Source of the DNA: Nostoc sp. S4 | GTDB lineage: Bacteria; Cyanobacteriota; Cyanobacteriia; Cyanobacteriales; Nostocaceae | Reading direction: 5' to 3' | DNA length: 64,000 nucleotides | Assembly: GCA_029379225.1 (NCBI GenBank) | Contig: JAQYWR010000007.1 | Location: forward strand, 113,381 to 177,380 | Shown here: positions 56,501 through 63,811 of the stretch, piece after piece | How the letters are laid out: every line of letters starts with the position of its first letter | How positions within the stretch are numbered: the first letter of the stretch is position 1 | Notes under the pieces: generated by a model | The model's database searches: none | Told to the model about the DNA's origin: nothing | The model's input: only the letters and a program-made list of their open reading frames with translations | Made by a program: the position numbers and the translations under genes

Positions 56501-57559
56501 CGAGTCGTGGATTTTGAAATTTTACCCCTAGCGATTTTAGGGCGTCCCCGTGTAGATGTTACCTTGCGAATTTCCGGATTCTTCCGCGATGCTTTTCCCA
56601 ATTTAATTGATTTATTCGCTCAAGCAGTGACAGCGGTGGCAAACTTGGATGAACCCCCAGAACAGAACCCTCTGGCCGTTGCAGTTCGCCAAGAGACTGA
56701 TTTGTGGACTCAACAAGGTTTAACTTTAGAAGCAGCAAAAATGCGATCGCTTTATCGTATCTTTGGTTCTCGTCCAGGTGCTTATGGTGCCGGACTCCAA
56801 GGTTTAATAGAATCGCAAAATTGGACTGACGATCGAGATTTAGCTCGTGCATACATCAACTGGAGTTCTTACGCCTACTCCTCAGGAACTGAGGAAGCAG
56901 GGGAGCAGGAAGCTCTTAGCAGGGGAGATAGAATTACTTCCCCCTGCCCCCTGCCCCCTGCCCCTCTGCCTCTTAACCCCACTCCCGAAATCTTCGAGCA
57001 ACGCTTAGCCCAAATGCAAGTTGTACTCCACAATCAAGACAACCGCGAACACGACCTGCTCGATTCTGATGATTATTACCAATTTCAGGGTGGCTTAACA
57101 GTTGCGGTGCGTTCTCTACAAGGAAAAAATCCCCAAACCTATTTTGGGGATCATTCTATACCTACCCAACCGCGAATCCGCCAACTCAGAGAAGAAATTG
57201 CACGGGTGTATCGTTCTCGCGTAGTTAATCCTAAGTGGATTGCGGGAGTCATGCGTCACGGTTATAAAGGTGCTTTTGAAATGGCGGCGACGGTGGATTA
57301 TTTATTTGCTTACGATGCTACAACTAAATGTGTCGAAGATTATATGTATCAAGGCATCGTGCAAGCTTATTTACTCGATCCAGTTGTCTTGGAATTCATT
57401 GAGGAAAAGAACCCTTATGCACTGCGTGATATTGCTGAAAGATTAATAGAAGCACACAAGCGCAATTTATGGCAGGATGTAAATATAGGAACATTAGAAA
57501 TTTTGAGAAACCTAGTACATCAAGCTGAAGCAGTTATCGAAGAAAAATCAATGGTGTAG
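53537..57559 (+). CDS. cobN: Cobaltochelatase subunit CobN
   Basis: 1340 residues of the CobN/ChlH large-subunit family; the N-terminus and the 'WLPGKSVALSSNCYPE', 'GAPTRGRPEVLPTGRNFYSVD' and 'GAARRVVDFEILP' segments are CobN-type. It inserts Co2+ into hydrogenobyrinate diamide in B12 synthesis with an ATPase pair (CobST, or ChlI/ChlD in cyanobacteria). Four low-complexity segments (about 54085–54230, 55095–55190, 56050–56115, 56890–56975) and a shorter one at 55694–55740 look like intergenic repeats inserted in frame; they encode Gly/Glu- or Pro/Ser-rich loops. This makes it somewhat longer than relatives. Same gene order as alr1689–furA in Anabaena. Confidence 0.93.
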   Translation: MHRISGISGGWDRSEGLIFVEQTPATLVLITAADTDIQTLATAIPKLPARFPTFRVANLLQLQQQLSIDTYAEQVLEFAQVIILRLLGGRSYWSYGLEVVQEIVQRKGTTLIVMPGDDSLDPDLISQSTLSLGIVNQIWQYFSEGGIENFVNALQFIADTCLSTAYNPSPPQRILRVGLYEWGAGKWGDEGDEEDEEMGRWGMGRGWGALSREQRGGSSPLHPAPCPNAPMPKVGILFYRAHYLAGNTKVIDALCQALVQKNLQPVPVFVSSLRELDVQLELSEFFQPKETEPIALLLNTTSFSLAKLESETPQTELWQKLDVPVLQVILSGGSVEQWELQFKGLSPRDIGMNVALPEVDGRIITRAVSFKAVQTRNSDLETDVVVYEPVSDRIEFVAKLAANWVRLRSKPPQERRIALILANYPNRNGRLANGVGLDTPASCVEILQALYQAGYEVENPPAQGDELIQRLTSGVTNDPESREWLPVQQSVSWTEYQEYFATLPEQVRQGISKRWDNFDQGSRRAEEQGSNQEFFPSAPLPLCPSASFPVPGIQLGNIFVGIQPSRGYDNDPSLNYHAPDLEPTHAYLAFYYWVRECFGADAVVHVGKHGNLEWLPGKSVALSSNCYPEVAFGALPHLYPFIVNDPGEGSQAKRRAQAVIIDHLTPPMTRAELYGSLQQLENLIDEYYEAESLDPLRLPTIRDRIRELTLKENLHLDLGIQNEEILNSEFLILNSLDGYLCELKEAQIRDGLHIFGQCPQGQQLRDLIVAIARIPNRYSLGITRAIAEDWGLDFDPLTADLSMTSGEYSVVNNTECRTIGDIVEVLEQHAALLVEQLISQNSDFRIQHSQLPTPDSPLTTTLDWIRDRLLPTLQQTHEEITHLLHGLDGGYVKSAPSGAPTRGRPEVLPTGRNFYSVDIRAIPTETAWDIGRKAAETLIEYYTQEHGEYPKTLGLSLWGTATMRTGGDDIAEALALLGVRPVWDGAARRVVDFEILPLAILGRPRVDVTLRISGFFRDAFPNLIDLFAQAVTAVANLDEPPEQNPLAVAVRQETDLWTQQGLTLEAAKMRSLYRIFGSRPGAYGAGLQGLIESQNWTDDRDLARAYINWSSYAYSSGTEEAGEQEALSRGDRITSPCPLPPAPLPLNPTPEIFEQRLAQMQVVLHNQDNREHDLLDSDDYYQFQGGLTVAVRSLQGKNPQTYFGDHSIPTQPRIRQLREEIARVYRSRVVNPKWIAGVMRHGYKGAFEMAATVDYLFAYDATTKCVEDYMYQGIVQAYLLDPVVLEFIEEKNPYALRDIAERLIEAHKRNLWQDVNIGTLEILRNLVHQAEAVIEEKSMV
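54085..54230. repeat. In-frame purine/pyrimidine repeat within cobN
   Basis: A G/A-rich arm (GGGGAGATGAGGGGGATGAG-like) followed by a C/T-rich arm (CTGCCCCAATGCCCCC-like) forms a long imperfect inverted repeat. It separates two conserved CobN blocks (RVGLYEWG and PKVGILFYRAHYLAGNT). Confidence 0.75.
55095..55190. repeat. Second in-frame inverted repeat within cobN
   Basis: GAGCAGGAGAGCAGAGGAGC-like arm, short loop with GAATTC, then three CCCCTCTGC units. The encoded stretch is SRRAEEQGSNQEFFPSAPLP-like, out of character with CobN. Confidence 0.75.
56890..56975. repeat. Third in-frame inverted repeat within cobN
   Basis: GCAGGGGAGCAGGAAGCTCTTAG-type arm and a CCCCCTGCCCCCTGCC-type arm; GCTCTTAGCAGGG is shared with the repeat at 54085–54230. 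Three-fold length keeps the cobN frame. Confidence 0.75.
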
Positions 57560-57568
57560 GAAAAAAAT

Positions 57569-58708
57569 ATGGAGAATCTTGCGTATTTACACCTAGCTTA
57601 TGCCTACGAAGACGGCACACCCAGTGAATTGATTTCGCTCAGTTCTTTGTTAAACAAAGCAACTGCACCAGACTGGAAACGGCTTTCTGGAAAGGCTTGG
57701 AAGTATATGCTGCCCCTTGTTTTGTCTTTGTCTATTCTCAGTGCTGTCAGCAGTGTTATGGCACTAGAAAAAGGCGATCGAGGGCCTTCTGTCAGGAATT
57801 TACAACAAAAGTTAAAATCAGCAGGTTTTTATCAAGCTCCCATCACTCAAGTATATGACACGTCCACAGAAGAATCTGTGCGCCGCTTCCAAAAGGCTGC
57901 TGGCATACAAGTGAACGGTGTTGTCGGAACAACCACCCTGGAAAAATTACAAAACTGGCAAGCGAAAAAGCCGAGTACTGTAACTGCACAAGTTAAAAAA
58001 ACGACTGCTACAACTACACAAGCAAAAAAAACCAGCACTACAACCGTAGCTAGTTCAGCAACCAACCAACGCCACAATTCCAACTATTTGATGAAGGGAG
58101 ATGAAGGCGAAAACGTTAGGGTTTTGCAAGAACGCTTAAGAGTTGCAGGCTTTTATTATGGCAATAGCACAGGAATATTTGGCCCAATTACTGAAGAAGC
58201 TGTTAGGCGCTTCCAAGATTCTTACAACTTAAGCGTTGATGGAATTGTTGGCCCGGCAACATCGCGTAAATTGCCGCCAGTTGGCGTTGGTGATGGAGAA
58301 GAAGCTCCTAAAAAGGTAGCAGACCGAGATAAACTCCGCCTTGGCGATCGCGGCGAGCCAGTTAGAATTGTTCAAGAACAATTAATTCAGGCAGGATATT
58401 TAGAGGGAGAGCCAAATGGCTACTATGGTCCTTACACTGCGGATGCTGTCAAGAGATTTCAGTCAGCTAATTTCTTAAGTGCAAGTGGCGTTGCTGGCCC
58501 AACTACTAGAGCTAAGTTATATAGCTCAATAAATACTACTTCTAAAAGCGACTTTAGTGTTCTGGAAATTCAAACGCGATTACGGGAGCGAGGTTTTTAT
58601 AAAGGCAAGCTCAACGGTGTGATGGCAGATGACACCAAAAAAGCAATCAAACAAGCCCAAGAATTTTACGGCATTAGTCTCAAGGATCTTAAGAGCGGAC
58701 GCTTTTAG
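57569..58708 (+). CDS. Peptidoglycan-binding (PG_binding_1 repeat) protein, Alr1690-like
   Basis: 379 residues: a cytoplasmic N-terminus, a membrane helix (about 46–65), then peptidoglycan-binding helical repeats at about 68–125, 173–232 and 252–312, each with GDRGxxVRxLQxxLxxAGFY and AVRRFQ…GxxGPxT, and a shorter fourth at 328–379. A Thr/Lys-rich linker joins the first two. It starts nine bases after cobN and ends facing furA. In Anabaena PCC 7120 the equivalent gene, alr1690, gives a long transcript that runs antisense through furA. Confidence 0.9.
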   Translation: MENLAYLHLAYAYEDGTPSELISLSSLLNKATAPDWKRLSGKAWKYMLPLVLSLSILSAVSSVMALEKGDRGPSVRNLQQKLKSAGFYQAPITQVYDTSTEESVRRFQKAAGIQVNGVVGTTTLEKLQNWQAKKPSTVTAQVKKTTATTTQAKKTSTTTVASSATNQRHNSNYLMKGDEGENVRVLQERLRVAGFYYGNSTGIFGPITEEAVRRFQDSYNLSVDGIVGPATSRKLPPVGVGDGEEAPKKVADRDKLRLGDRGEPVRIVQEQLIQAGYLEGEPNGYYGPYTADAVKRFQSANFLSASGVAGPTTRAKLYSSINTTSKSDFSVLEIQTRLRERGFYKGKLNGVMADDTKKAIKQAQEFYGISLKDLKSGRF

Positions 58709-58716
58709 CATCCGCT
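58694..58716 (+). terminator. Weak hairpin at the end of the peptidoglycan-binding gene
   Basis: AGCGGA (58694–58699) pairs with TCCGCT (58711–58716) around the stop codon, followed by only TTGGTG. With so poor a T-run, read-through toward furA is likely. Confidence 0.4.
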
Positions 58717-58839
58717 TTGGTGTTGTTAGTATCAGTCCTCAACTGGTTGCTTGCCTCCAGTAACAGTAAATTACGAACTGCTCAAAATTTGACTAATTTA
58801 GTTAATTTGAGTAGTTTCGTTTTTTTATCTACCCAAGTC

Positions 58840-59295
58840 CTAAAGTGGCATCAGCGCTCGTTGGCACTTGGGACACACTGCATGGATAGTCATTTGACAG
58901 TCAAGCAAGTGAAAACCTTCTTTTTGAGCAGTTTTTCCTCCAATTTTTAAAATTGAGTCATTTTTAAACTCAATGGTTGAGTTACACCTTACACAAATTA
59001 GGTGATGGTGGTGATGGGGATAGGGCTGGTTGAGTTCATAATGTTTATGTCCCTCACCCAATTCTAATTCCCGTAGAATTCCCATTCTCGCCATCAACTT
59101 TAAACTCCGATAAATAGTTGACAGACTAATTCCTTTACCATCAGTTTCTAACCGATGATAAAGATCCTCCGCGCTCAAATGTTCGCCTTGCGGAAGTTCT
59201 TGAAAAATGTGTAAAATTGTTTCGCGCTGGGGAGTTAAACGCCAGCCTCGCTCGTTCAGTTCTGCCTTGAGTGAAGTAGTTGTGTAGACAGTCAT
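58840..59295 (-). CDS. furA: Ferric uptake regulator FurA
   Basis: 151 residues. Winged helix (RLTPQRETILHIFQ, LSTIYRSLKLMARMGI) and a dimer domain with HHHHHLICVRC. The cysteines are at 101, 104, 133, 141 and 144, the numbering of Anabaena FurA, including two CxxC pairs. It represses iron-uptake and other genes when Fe(II) is plentiful and responds to haem and redox state. Flanked by cobN–alr1690-like genes and sigC as in Anabaena. Three TTGAGAAT-type half-sites upstream suggest autoregulation. Confidence 0.95.
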   Translation of the reverse strand: MTVYTTTSLKAELNERGWRLTPQRETILHIFQELPQGEHLSAEDLYHRLETDGKGISLSTIYRSLKLMARMGILRELELGEGHKHYELNQPYPHHHHHLICVRCNSTIEFKNDSILKIGGKTAQKEGFHLLDCQMTIHAVCPKCQRALMPL

Positions 59296-59299
59296 AGCT

Positions 59300-59390
59300 A
59301 ATATTTCTCAACTAACACGCTTTGTTGAGAATATAACAAATCTTGGGAGCAATTTGCAACAATCATTACCTATTGAGAATATTTACTAAA
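59300..59390 (-). promoter_or_regulatory. Fur-box-like half-sites upstream of furA
   Basis: TATTTCTCAA (59302–59311), TTGAGAATATAA (59325–59336) and TTGAGAATATTTAC (59373–59386) resemble cyanobacterial iron boxes (AATAAATTCTCAATAAAT type). The first two face each other just before the furA start. Confidence 0.55.
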
Positions 59391-59819
59391 TGCTTGAAAA
59401 ATATCGCTCGAAAGTCAGTTAACAGTCGATCCCCTGCCTCAAGATATTCGGAGCAAAGGTCTGGGGAAAAATCTATTATAGATGGTGCAAATTATTTGCT
59501 ATAAGGCTCGAATAAGTTTTGTTGCAATTTGTAATTCAATACACCACAGTACGGTAGCACAACTGTGCTATCCTGCAAGAATTTAATTTTCTTTTCATGT
59601 CTATTTCATTCAATTGAAAACCACTGTCTATCTAGGGAGCAAATACAGTCATTTGTTCCTAGTCATTTGCCAGGTAAGTTTTCAAATGATACGCAAAATC
59701 TGAACGGAGGAAACCTCCGCTCAGACACCACTTGACTACCATACGGGTTTTCCAAAGGAGTATAAGCCAAAAGACCCGTCCAAACATAGTGGCTCAACTT
59801 TCTAACAAATGACCATTGA
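59391..59819. other. Spacer between furA and sigC with a strong hairpin
   Basis: No gene. Contains the sigC-side hairpin at 59705–59719 and, presumably, the furA promoter. AT-rich elsewhere. Confidence 0.5.
59705..59719 (-). terminator. Hairpin downstream of sigC
   Basis: Perfect six-base stem CGGAGG/CCTCCG with a three-base loop, about 100 bases after the sigC stop; on the - strand it is followed by TTCAGATTTTGCG. The T-run is weak, so it may stabilise the 3' end rather than terminate. Confidence 0.4.
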
Positions 59820-61070
59820 CTAACTTAAAGACTCCAAGTAATCGCGGATGAGGTTGCGGCGTTTGGGTTGGCGTAACTTTTGCAAAGCCTTAGATTCAAT
59901 TTGTCGCACTCGTTCCCGCGATAAGTCAAGAGCGCGTCCAATTTCTGCTAAAGAGTAAGGATGACCATCAGCCAAACCAAATCGCATTAAAATTACGTCG
60001 CGTTCCCGGCTAGTCAAATCTGACAGAAGATGATGCAAGTCTTTTTGTAAAGATTCTCGCATTAACATCTCTTCTGGAGTTACATTGTCAGTCTCGAGTA
60101 ATTCTCCTAACTCAGTGTCTTTATCCTTTCCTACCTTGGTTTCCAAAGAGACGGAGCGAGGAACCCGCAACAAAACTTCCCGCACTTGAGTAGGTGTCAT
60201 TTCTAACTCAGTGGCTAGATCCTCTAGAGTCGGTGTGCGACCTTTTTCTTGAGCAATTTTGCGTTGAGCTTTTTTGATTTTGTTTAACTTTTCGGTAATA
60301 TGAACAGGGAGGCGAATGGTGCGACTAGAAGTAGCGATCGCCCGTGTAATTCCCTGACGAATCCACCAGTAAGCATAGGTACTGAAGCGATAACCCTTAG
60401 TTGGGTCAAATTTCTCTACAGCCCTCTCTAAACCTAAAGTACCTTCTTGGACTAAATCCAACAATTCCAAACCACGATTTTGATACTTCTTAGCAACAGA
60501 CACAACCAGGCGAAGATTAGCCTTAATCATGTGTTCTTTTGCCTGGAGTCCTTGGGACTGAATTTGCTCCAACTCTTCCACAGTCAACTTGGCGATTTCA
60601 GCCCAGCGACGTTTACCCTCTGCTAAAATCGGTCTGAGATTTGATACAACGACACCAGCAGTAGCAGCCCACCTTTCCAAAGACGGGCGATGTCCTAGTT
60701 CTGAGGTCAGACGCTCTTGAACTTCAATTAACCTTAGATAAGGCGAAATTACCTCATCTCCTTGCTTTGCAGCATTAGCAAGCACTATCCGCATCCGCAA
60801 ATAGCGCTGAACTTTTTGAGCTTCTGAAACCTCTTCATCCCGCCCTAACAACCTAACCCGGCCAATTTCCTGAAGATATAGACGTACAAGATCTGTACTA
60901 CGGCGGTTAGCGTTAGCAGCAAAGTTAGTATGGTCAACAGAAGCCATTTCTAACTCCTGTAGATCGTCTACTGATAACTCACTTTCATCAACCGTGAGAT
61001 CCGAGTCCAAAACCTGGCGGGACTTTTGGGTATTGTAGGCGGCATCTGCATAAAAAGATGTTGCTGGCAT
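59820..61070 (-). CDS. sigC: RNA polymerase group 2 sigma factor SigC
   Basis: 416 residues from ATG 61070 (a TTG four codons upstream is less likely). A variable N-terminus (1–55) is followed by region 1.2 (STDLVRLYLQEIGRVRLL), region 2 (LDLVQEGTLGLERAVEKFD, YRFSTYAYWWIRQGITRAI), region 3 and region 4 (YSLAEIGRALDLSRERVRQIE). The N-terminal sequence (MPATSFYADAAY) and position next to furA match SigC of Anabaena (all1692). SigC guides transcription early in nitrogen step-down and heterocyst differentiation in that organism. Confidence 0.92.
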   Translation of the reverse strand: MPATSFYADAAYNTQKSRQVLDSDLTVDESELSVDDLQELEMASVDHTNFAANANRRSTDLVRLYLQEIGRVRLLGRDEEVSEAQKVQRYLRMRIVLANAAKQGDEVISPYLRLIEVQERLTSELGHRPSLERWAATAGVVVSNLRPILAEGKRRWAEIAKLTVEELEQIQSQGLQAKEHMIKANLRLVVSVAKKYQNRGLELLDLVQEGTLGLERAVEKFDPTKGYRFSTYAYWWIRQGITRAIATSSRTIRLPVHITEKLNKIKKAQRKIAQEKGRTPTLEDLATELEMTPTQVREVLLRVPRSVSLETKVGKDKDTELGELLETDNVTPEEMLMRESLQKDLHHLLSDLTSRERDVILMRFGLADGHPYSLAEIGRALDLSRERVRQIESKALQKLRQPKRRNLIRDYLESLS

Positions 61071-61666
61071 AAAGCGTCTCAATGGCTCCAGGTAACAATA
61101 GATTAGGGTCAGCTAAGATTACGGTCAGCTATTCAACTGTTGCTATTGTTCCCGTGATTCACGAGGAACTAACACGGTAGAGAATTCCATTACGATTTTT
61201 TTAGAATTCAATGGAATAGTTTTATTAGATACAGTATTACTGAATTTAATCGGCTGCTAAGCTTCTGATTGAACCAATAGCTATTCAAATCCTTAGCTAG
61301 GCTTTCAATATCTAAACTATTTAGTTAAGATTTAAAATTTGATGATTTTTGATAGTTACTTTTGTAACATTGTATAAACATAATTCAGTGAATATCTGGT
61401 TTATATTTGTCATAGTCACATTTACATGGGTACGAAAGTAATATCCTGACGATTTACCAATTTTTTCTCAGGATTATTTGGGAATAAGTTTAACTAATAG
61501 GTTGAATAGAAGTGATTAGTGGTGGTAGGGTATTCAGACGCGGGGAGGGAAGAAGATGCAAAGAGTGTTTGCGATCAATTCCTCGCGCCTCCATATCCTC
61601 TTTCGCGGTGTCTCCGTGTCCTTGCGTCTTTGTGTCCCTGCGTCTTTGTGTACCCGCATCCGATTA
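61071..61666. other. Intergenic region
   Basis: Should contain the sigC promoter. Near 61600–61660 the units GTCCTTGCGTCTTTGT and GTCCCTGCGTCTTTGT are repeated in tandem, a member of the 'TGCGTCTTTGTG' repeat family. No gene seen. Confidence 0.5.
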
Positions 61667-62617
61667 CTAGTAGTTATACTCAGGCTTGATATCTCGTAGC
61701 ATTAGTTCATCAAGTGCTTGTCGGGGTGTGATATTACCCTGAAGTAAGCGATAAACTTGCTCGGTAATTGGCACAGCAATGTTTTGTTGCTTAGCTCGTT
61801 GTATCAAAACCTGACAAGTGTTAACTCCTTCAGCAGTTCCTTGCAAATTTGCCAGAATTTCTGTAAGTGTCTTACCACCAGCTAGCTGGTAACCGACTTG
61901 GTAATTGCGACTTAAGGGACTATTGCAGGTTGCTAACAGATCTCCTAGACCGGATAAACCATAAAATGTTTCCGTCTTTGCGCCCCAGTGGTTACCGATG
62001 CGAATTATTTCTGTAAGTCCACGGGTGACTAAAGCTGCTTTGGCATTGGTTCCTAGTTGTAAACCATCGCATACACCAGCAGCGATCGCCATCACATTTT
62101 TCAGAGTTCCCCCCAGTTCTACACCCAGAGGATCGGGATTGGTATATACTCGGAAACGATGGGAAGAAAATACTAACTGCACTAGTTCGGTAGCCGTGGG
62201 AATATTACTGGCAACCACCGTTGCTGCTGGTAATTGTTGTTGAATTTCTTGAGATAAATTCGGCCCTGAGAGAACAACTACTGCATGGTTAGGGAATATT
62301 GTTTGCCAAATTTGCGACGGCATACAGGTTGTTTGGGGGTCTAAGCCTTTTGTAGCTGTGATAAAAATTGTTTGCTGAGAAAGAGGGAAACAGTGGACTT
62401 GAGAAGCAACATCCCTGACACCTGTCATCGAAATAGCCGATAAGACTATTTGGACATCTTTGAGTACTGCTTCGAGAGTTTGCGAACCCTGACGCGACCA
62501 CAGGCGCACCTGATGACCATTGGCCGCTGCTAGATTAGCCAGCGCCATACCCCAAGCACCCGCACCCAAAATTGCAACGGATTTTGGATTCTGGATTTCA
62601 GATTTTAGATTAGTCAT
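61667..62617 (-). CDS. gpsA: NAD(P)H-dependent glycerol-3-phosphate dehydrogenase
   Basis: 316 residues. Rossmann motif GAGAWG (18–23), the SGPNLSQEI segment, catalytic Lys in GGTLKNVMAIAAGV, and the RGLTEIIRIG and GLSGLGDLLATC segments of GpsA. It reduces dihydroxyacetone phosphate to sn-glycerol 3-phosphate for membrane lipids. The first 13 residues (MTNLKSEIQNPKS) are encoded by an AAATCTGAAATCCAGAATCC-like dispersed repeat (62580–62610), so the gene has apparently borrowed its start from a repeat. Confidence 0.94.
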   Translation of the reverse strand: MTNLKSEIQNPKSVAILGAGAWGMALANLAAANGHQVRLWSRQGSQTLEAVLKDVQIVLSAISMTGVRDVASQVHCFPLSQQTIFITATKGLDPQTTCMPSQIWQTIFPNHAVVVLSGPNLSQEIQQQLPAATVVASNIPTATELVQLVFSSHRFRVYTNPDPLGVELGGTLKNVMAIAAGVCDGLQLGTNAKAALVTRGLTEIIRIGNHWGAKTETFYGLSGLGDLLATCNSPLSRNYQVGYQLAGGKTLTEILANLQGTAEGVNTCQVLIQRAKQQNIAVPITEQVYRLLQGNITPRQALDELMLRDIKPEYNY

Positions 62618-62714
62618 TATTCAACAGACTCCACCAGTTGCGCTTGCAAGCAAAGATAAAAATTTTCTTTTCCTCTTGCGACTCCATCTCTTTGCTCACC
62701 ACCAATCTCAAATC

Positions 62715-63599
62715 TCAAACCTCAAATTGACTACGGGGATAACGTTCCATTAATTCCCTGACTTGTTCCGCATGATATGAGCTTCTTGTCAATGGTGAAG
62801 AAACTACCTGTAAAAATCCTAGTTCTTCGCCGAATGCCTTCCAAGCAGCAAATTGTTCTGGATGGATAAATTCATTTACTTTCAGGTGTTTTTGACTGGG
62901 TTGGAGGTATTGCCCAATTGTTAAAATGTCGCAATCTACAGTTCGTAAGTCTTGGATGACTTGGCGGATTTCTTTGTCAGTTTCACCGAGTCCAACCATG
63001 ATACCGGATTTAGTGTAGGTGCTAGGAGAAAGTTGGCGAGTTCGTTGCAATAATTCTAATGTGCGATCGTAGTTTCCTTGGGGACGCACCCGACGATACA
63101 ACCGGGGGACAGTTTCCGTATTATGGTTTAACACCTCTGGCGCAGCTTGGAGAATCAAATCTAAAGCATCCCAATTACCACACAAGTCAGGAATTAGCAC
63201 TTCAATTGTGGTGTTGGGTGATACACCACGAACCGCATCAATACACTCCACAAATTGAGCTGCACCACCATCTGACAAATCATCTCGGTTTACAGAAGTA
63301 ATTACCACATGATTAAGTTTCATGCGACGAACAGCTTCCGCTAATCGTGCAGGTTCGGTGGGATCTAGTGGTTTAGGTTTTTTCTCAAAATCAATATCGC
63401 AGTAGGGACAAGCACGCGTACAAGCCGGTCCCATAATCAAAAACGTAGCAGTACCAACATTAAAGCATTCACCAATATTCGGACAGGACGCTTCCTCACA
63501 AACTGTATTGAGGGCTAAATCCCGCAAAATGTCTTTAACGTTACCGATGCGTTCACGCTGAGGTGCTTTCACCCGCAACCAGTCTGGTTTTACAGTCAC
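62715..63599 (-). CDS. lipA: Lipoyl synthase
   Basis: 294 residues of the radical SAM family. Three cysteines bind the auxiliary cluster (Cys34, Cys39, Cys45 in [12 protein letters not shown]) and three the SAM cluster (Cys60, Cys64, Cys67 in CTRACPYC). The end carries the family's RSSYHA serine ligand. It inserts sulfur at C6 and C8 of protein-bound octanoyl groups, making lipoate for pyruvate dehydrogenase and glycine cleavage. Cyanobacteria often have two lipA genes; this is one of normal length. Confidence 0.95.
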   Translation of the reverse strand: MTVKPDWLRVKAPQRERIGNVKDILRDLALNTVCEEASCPNIGECFNVGTATFLIMGPACTRACPYCDIDFEKKPKPLDPTEPARLAEAVRRMKLNHVVITSVNRDDLSDGGAAQFVECIDAVRGVSPNTTIEVLIPDLCGNWDALDLILQAAPEVLNHNTETVPRLYRRVRPQGNYDRTLELLQRTRQLSPSTYTKSGIMVGLGETDKEIRQVIQDLRTVDCDILTIGQYLQPSQKHLKVNEFIHPEQFAAWKAFGEELGFLQVVSSPLTRSSYHAEQVRELMERYPRSQFEV

Positions 63600-63735
63600 A
63601 ATCCGCTTTGACCACTAAAGTTATACAAATTTAATCGTAGCAAGCAAAGCCTGTGGTGAAATGATTATATATAGATATAATTTTGTCATTTGGCACGGGT
63701 TGTGATATTTTGGATTTATAATGCCATTTTTTCGG

Positions 63736-63809
63736 CGGGATGTAGCGCAGCTTGGTAGCGCACTTCGTTCGGGACGAAGGGGCCGCTGGTTCGAATCCAG
63801 TCATCCCGA
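63736..63809 (+). tRNA. trnP-CGG: tRNA-Pro (anticodon CGG)
   Basis: A 74-base cloverleaf: acceptor CGGGATG pairs with CATCCCG (63802–63808), D arm GCGC/GCGC, anticodon stem CTTCG/CGAAG with loop TTCGGGA (anticodon CGG, G37), T arm GCTGG/CCAGT around TTCGAAT, and discriminator A63809. No CCA is encoded. It reads CCG codons. Two bases after it the TGTACA terminus of a transposon-like element begins. Confidence 0.95.
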
Positions 63810-63811
63810 TT

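Noticed and set aside
53537..57559. Magnesium chelatase ChlH instead of CobN
   Set aside because: The N-terminal sequence is unlike ChlH and the gene order cobN–alr1690–furA fits CobN.
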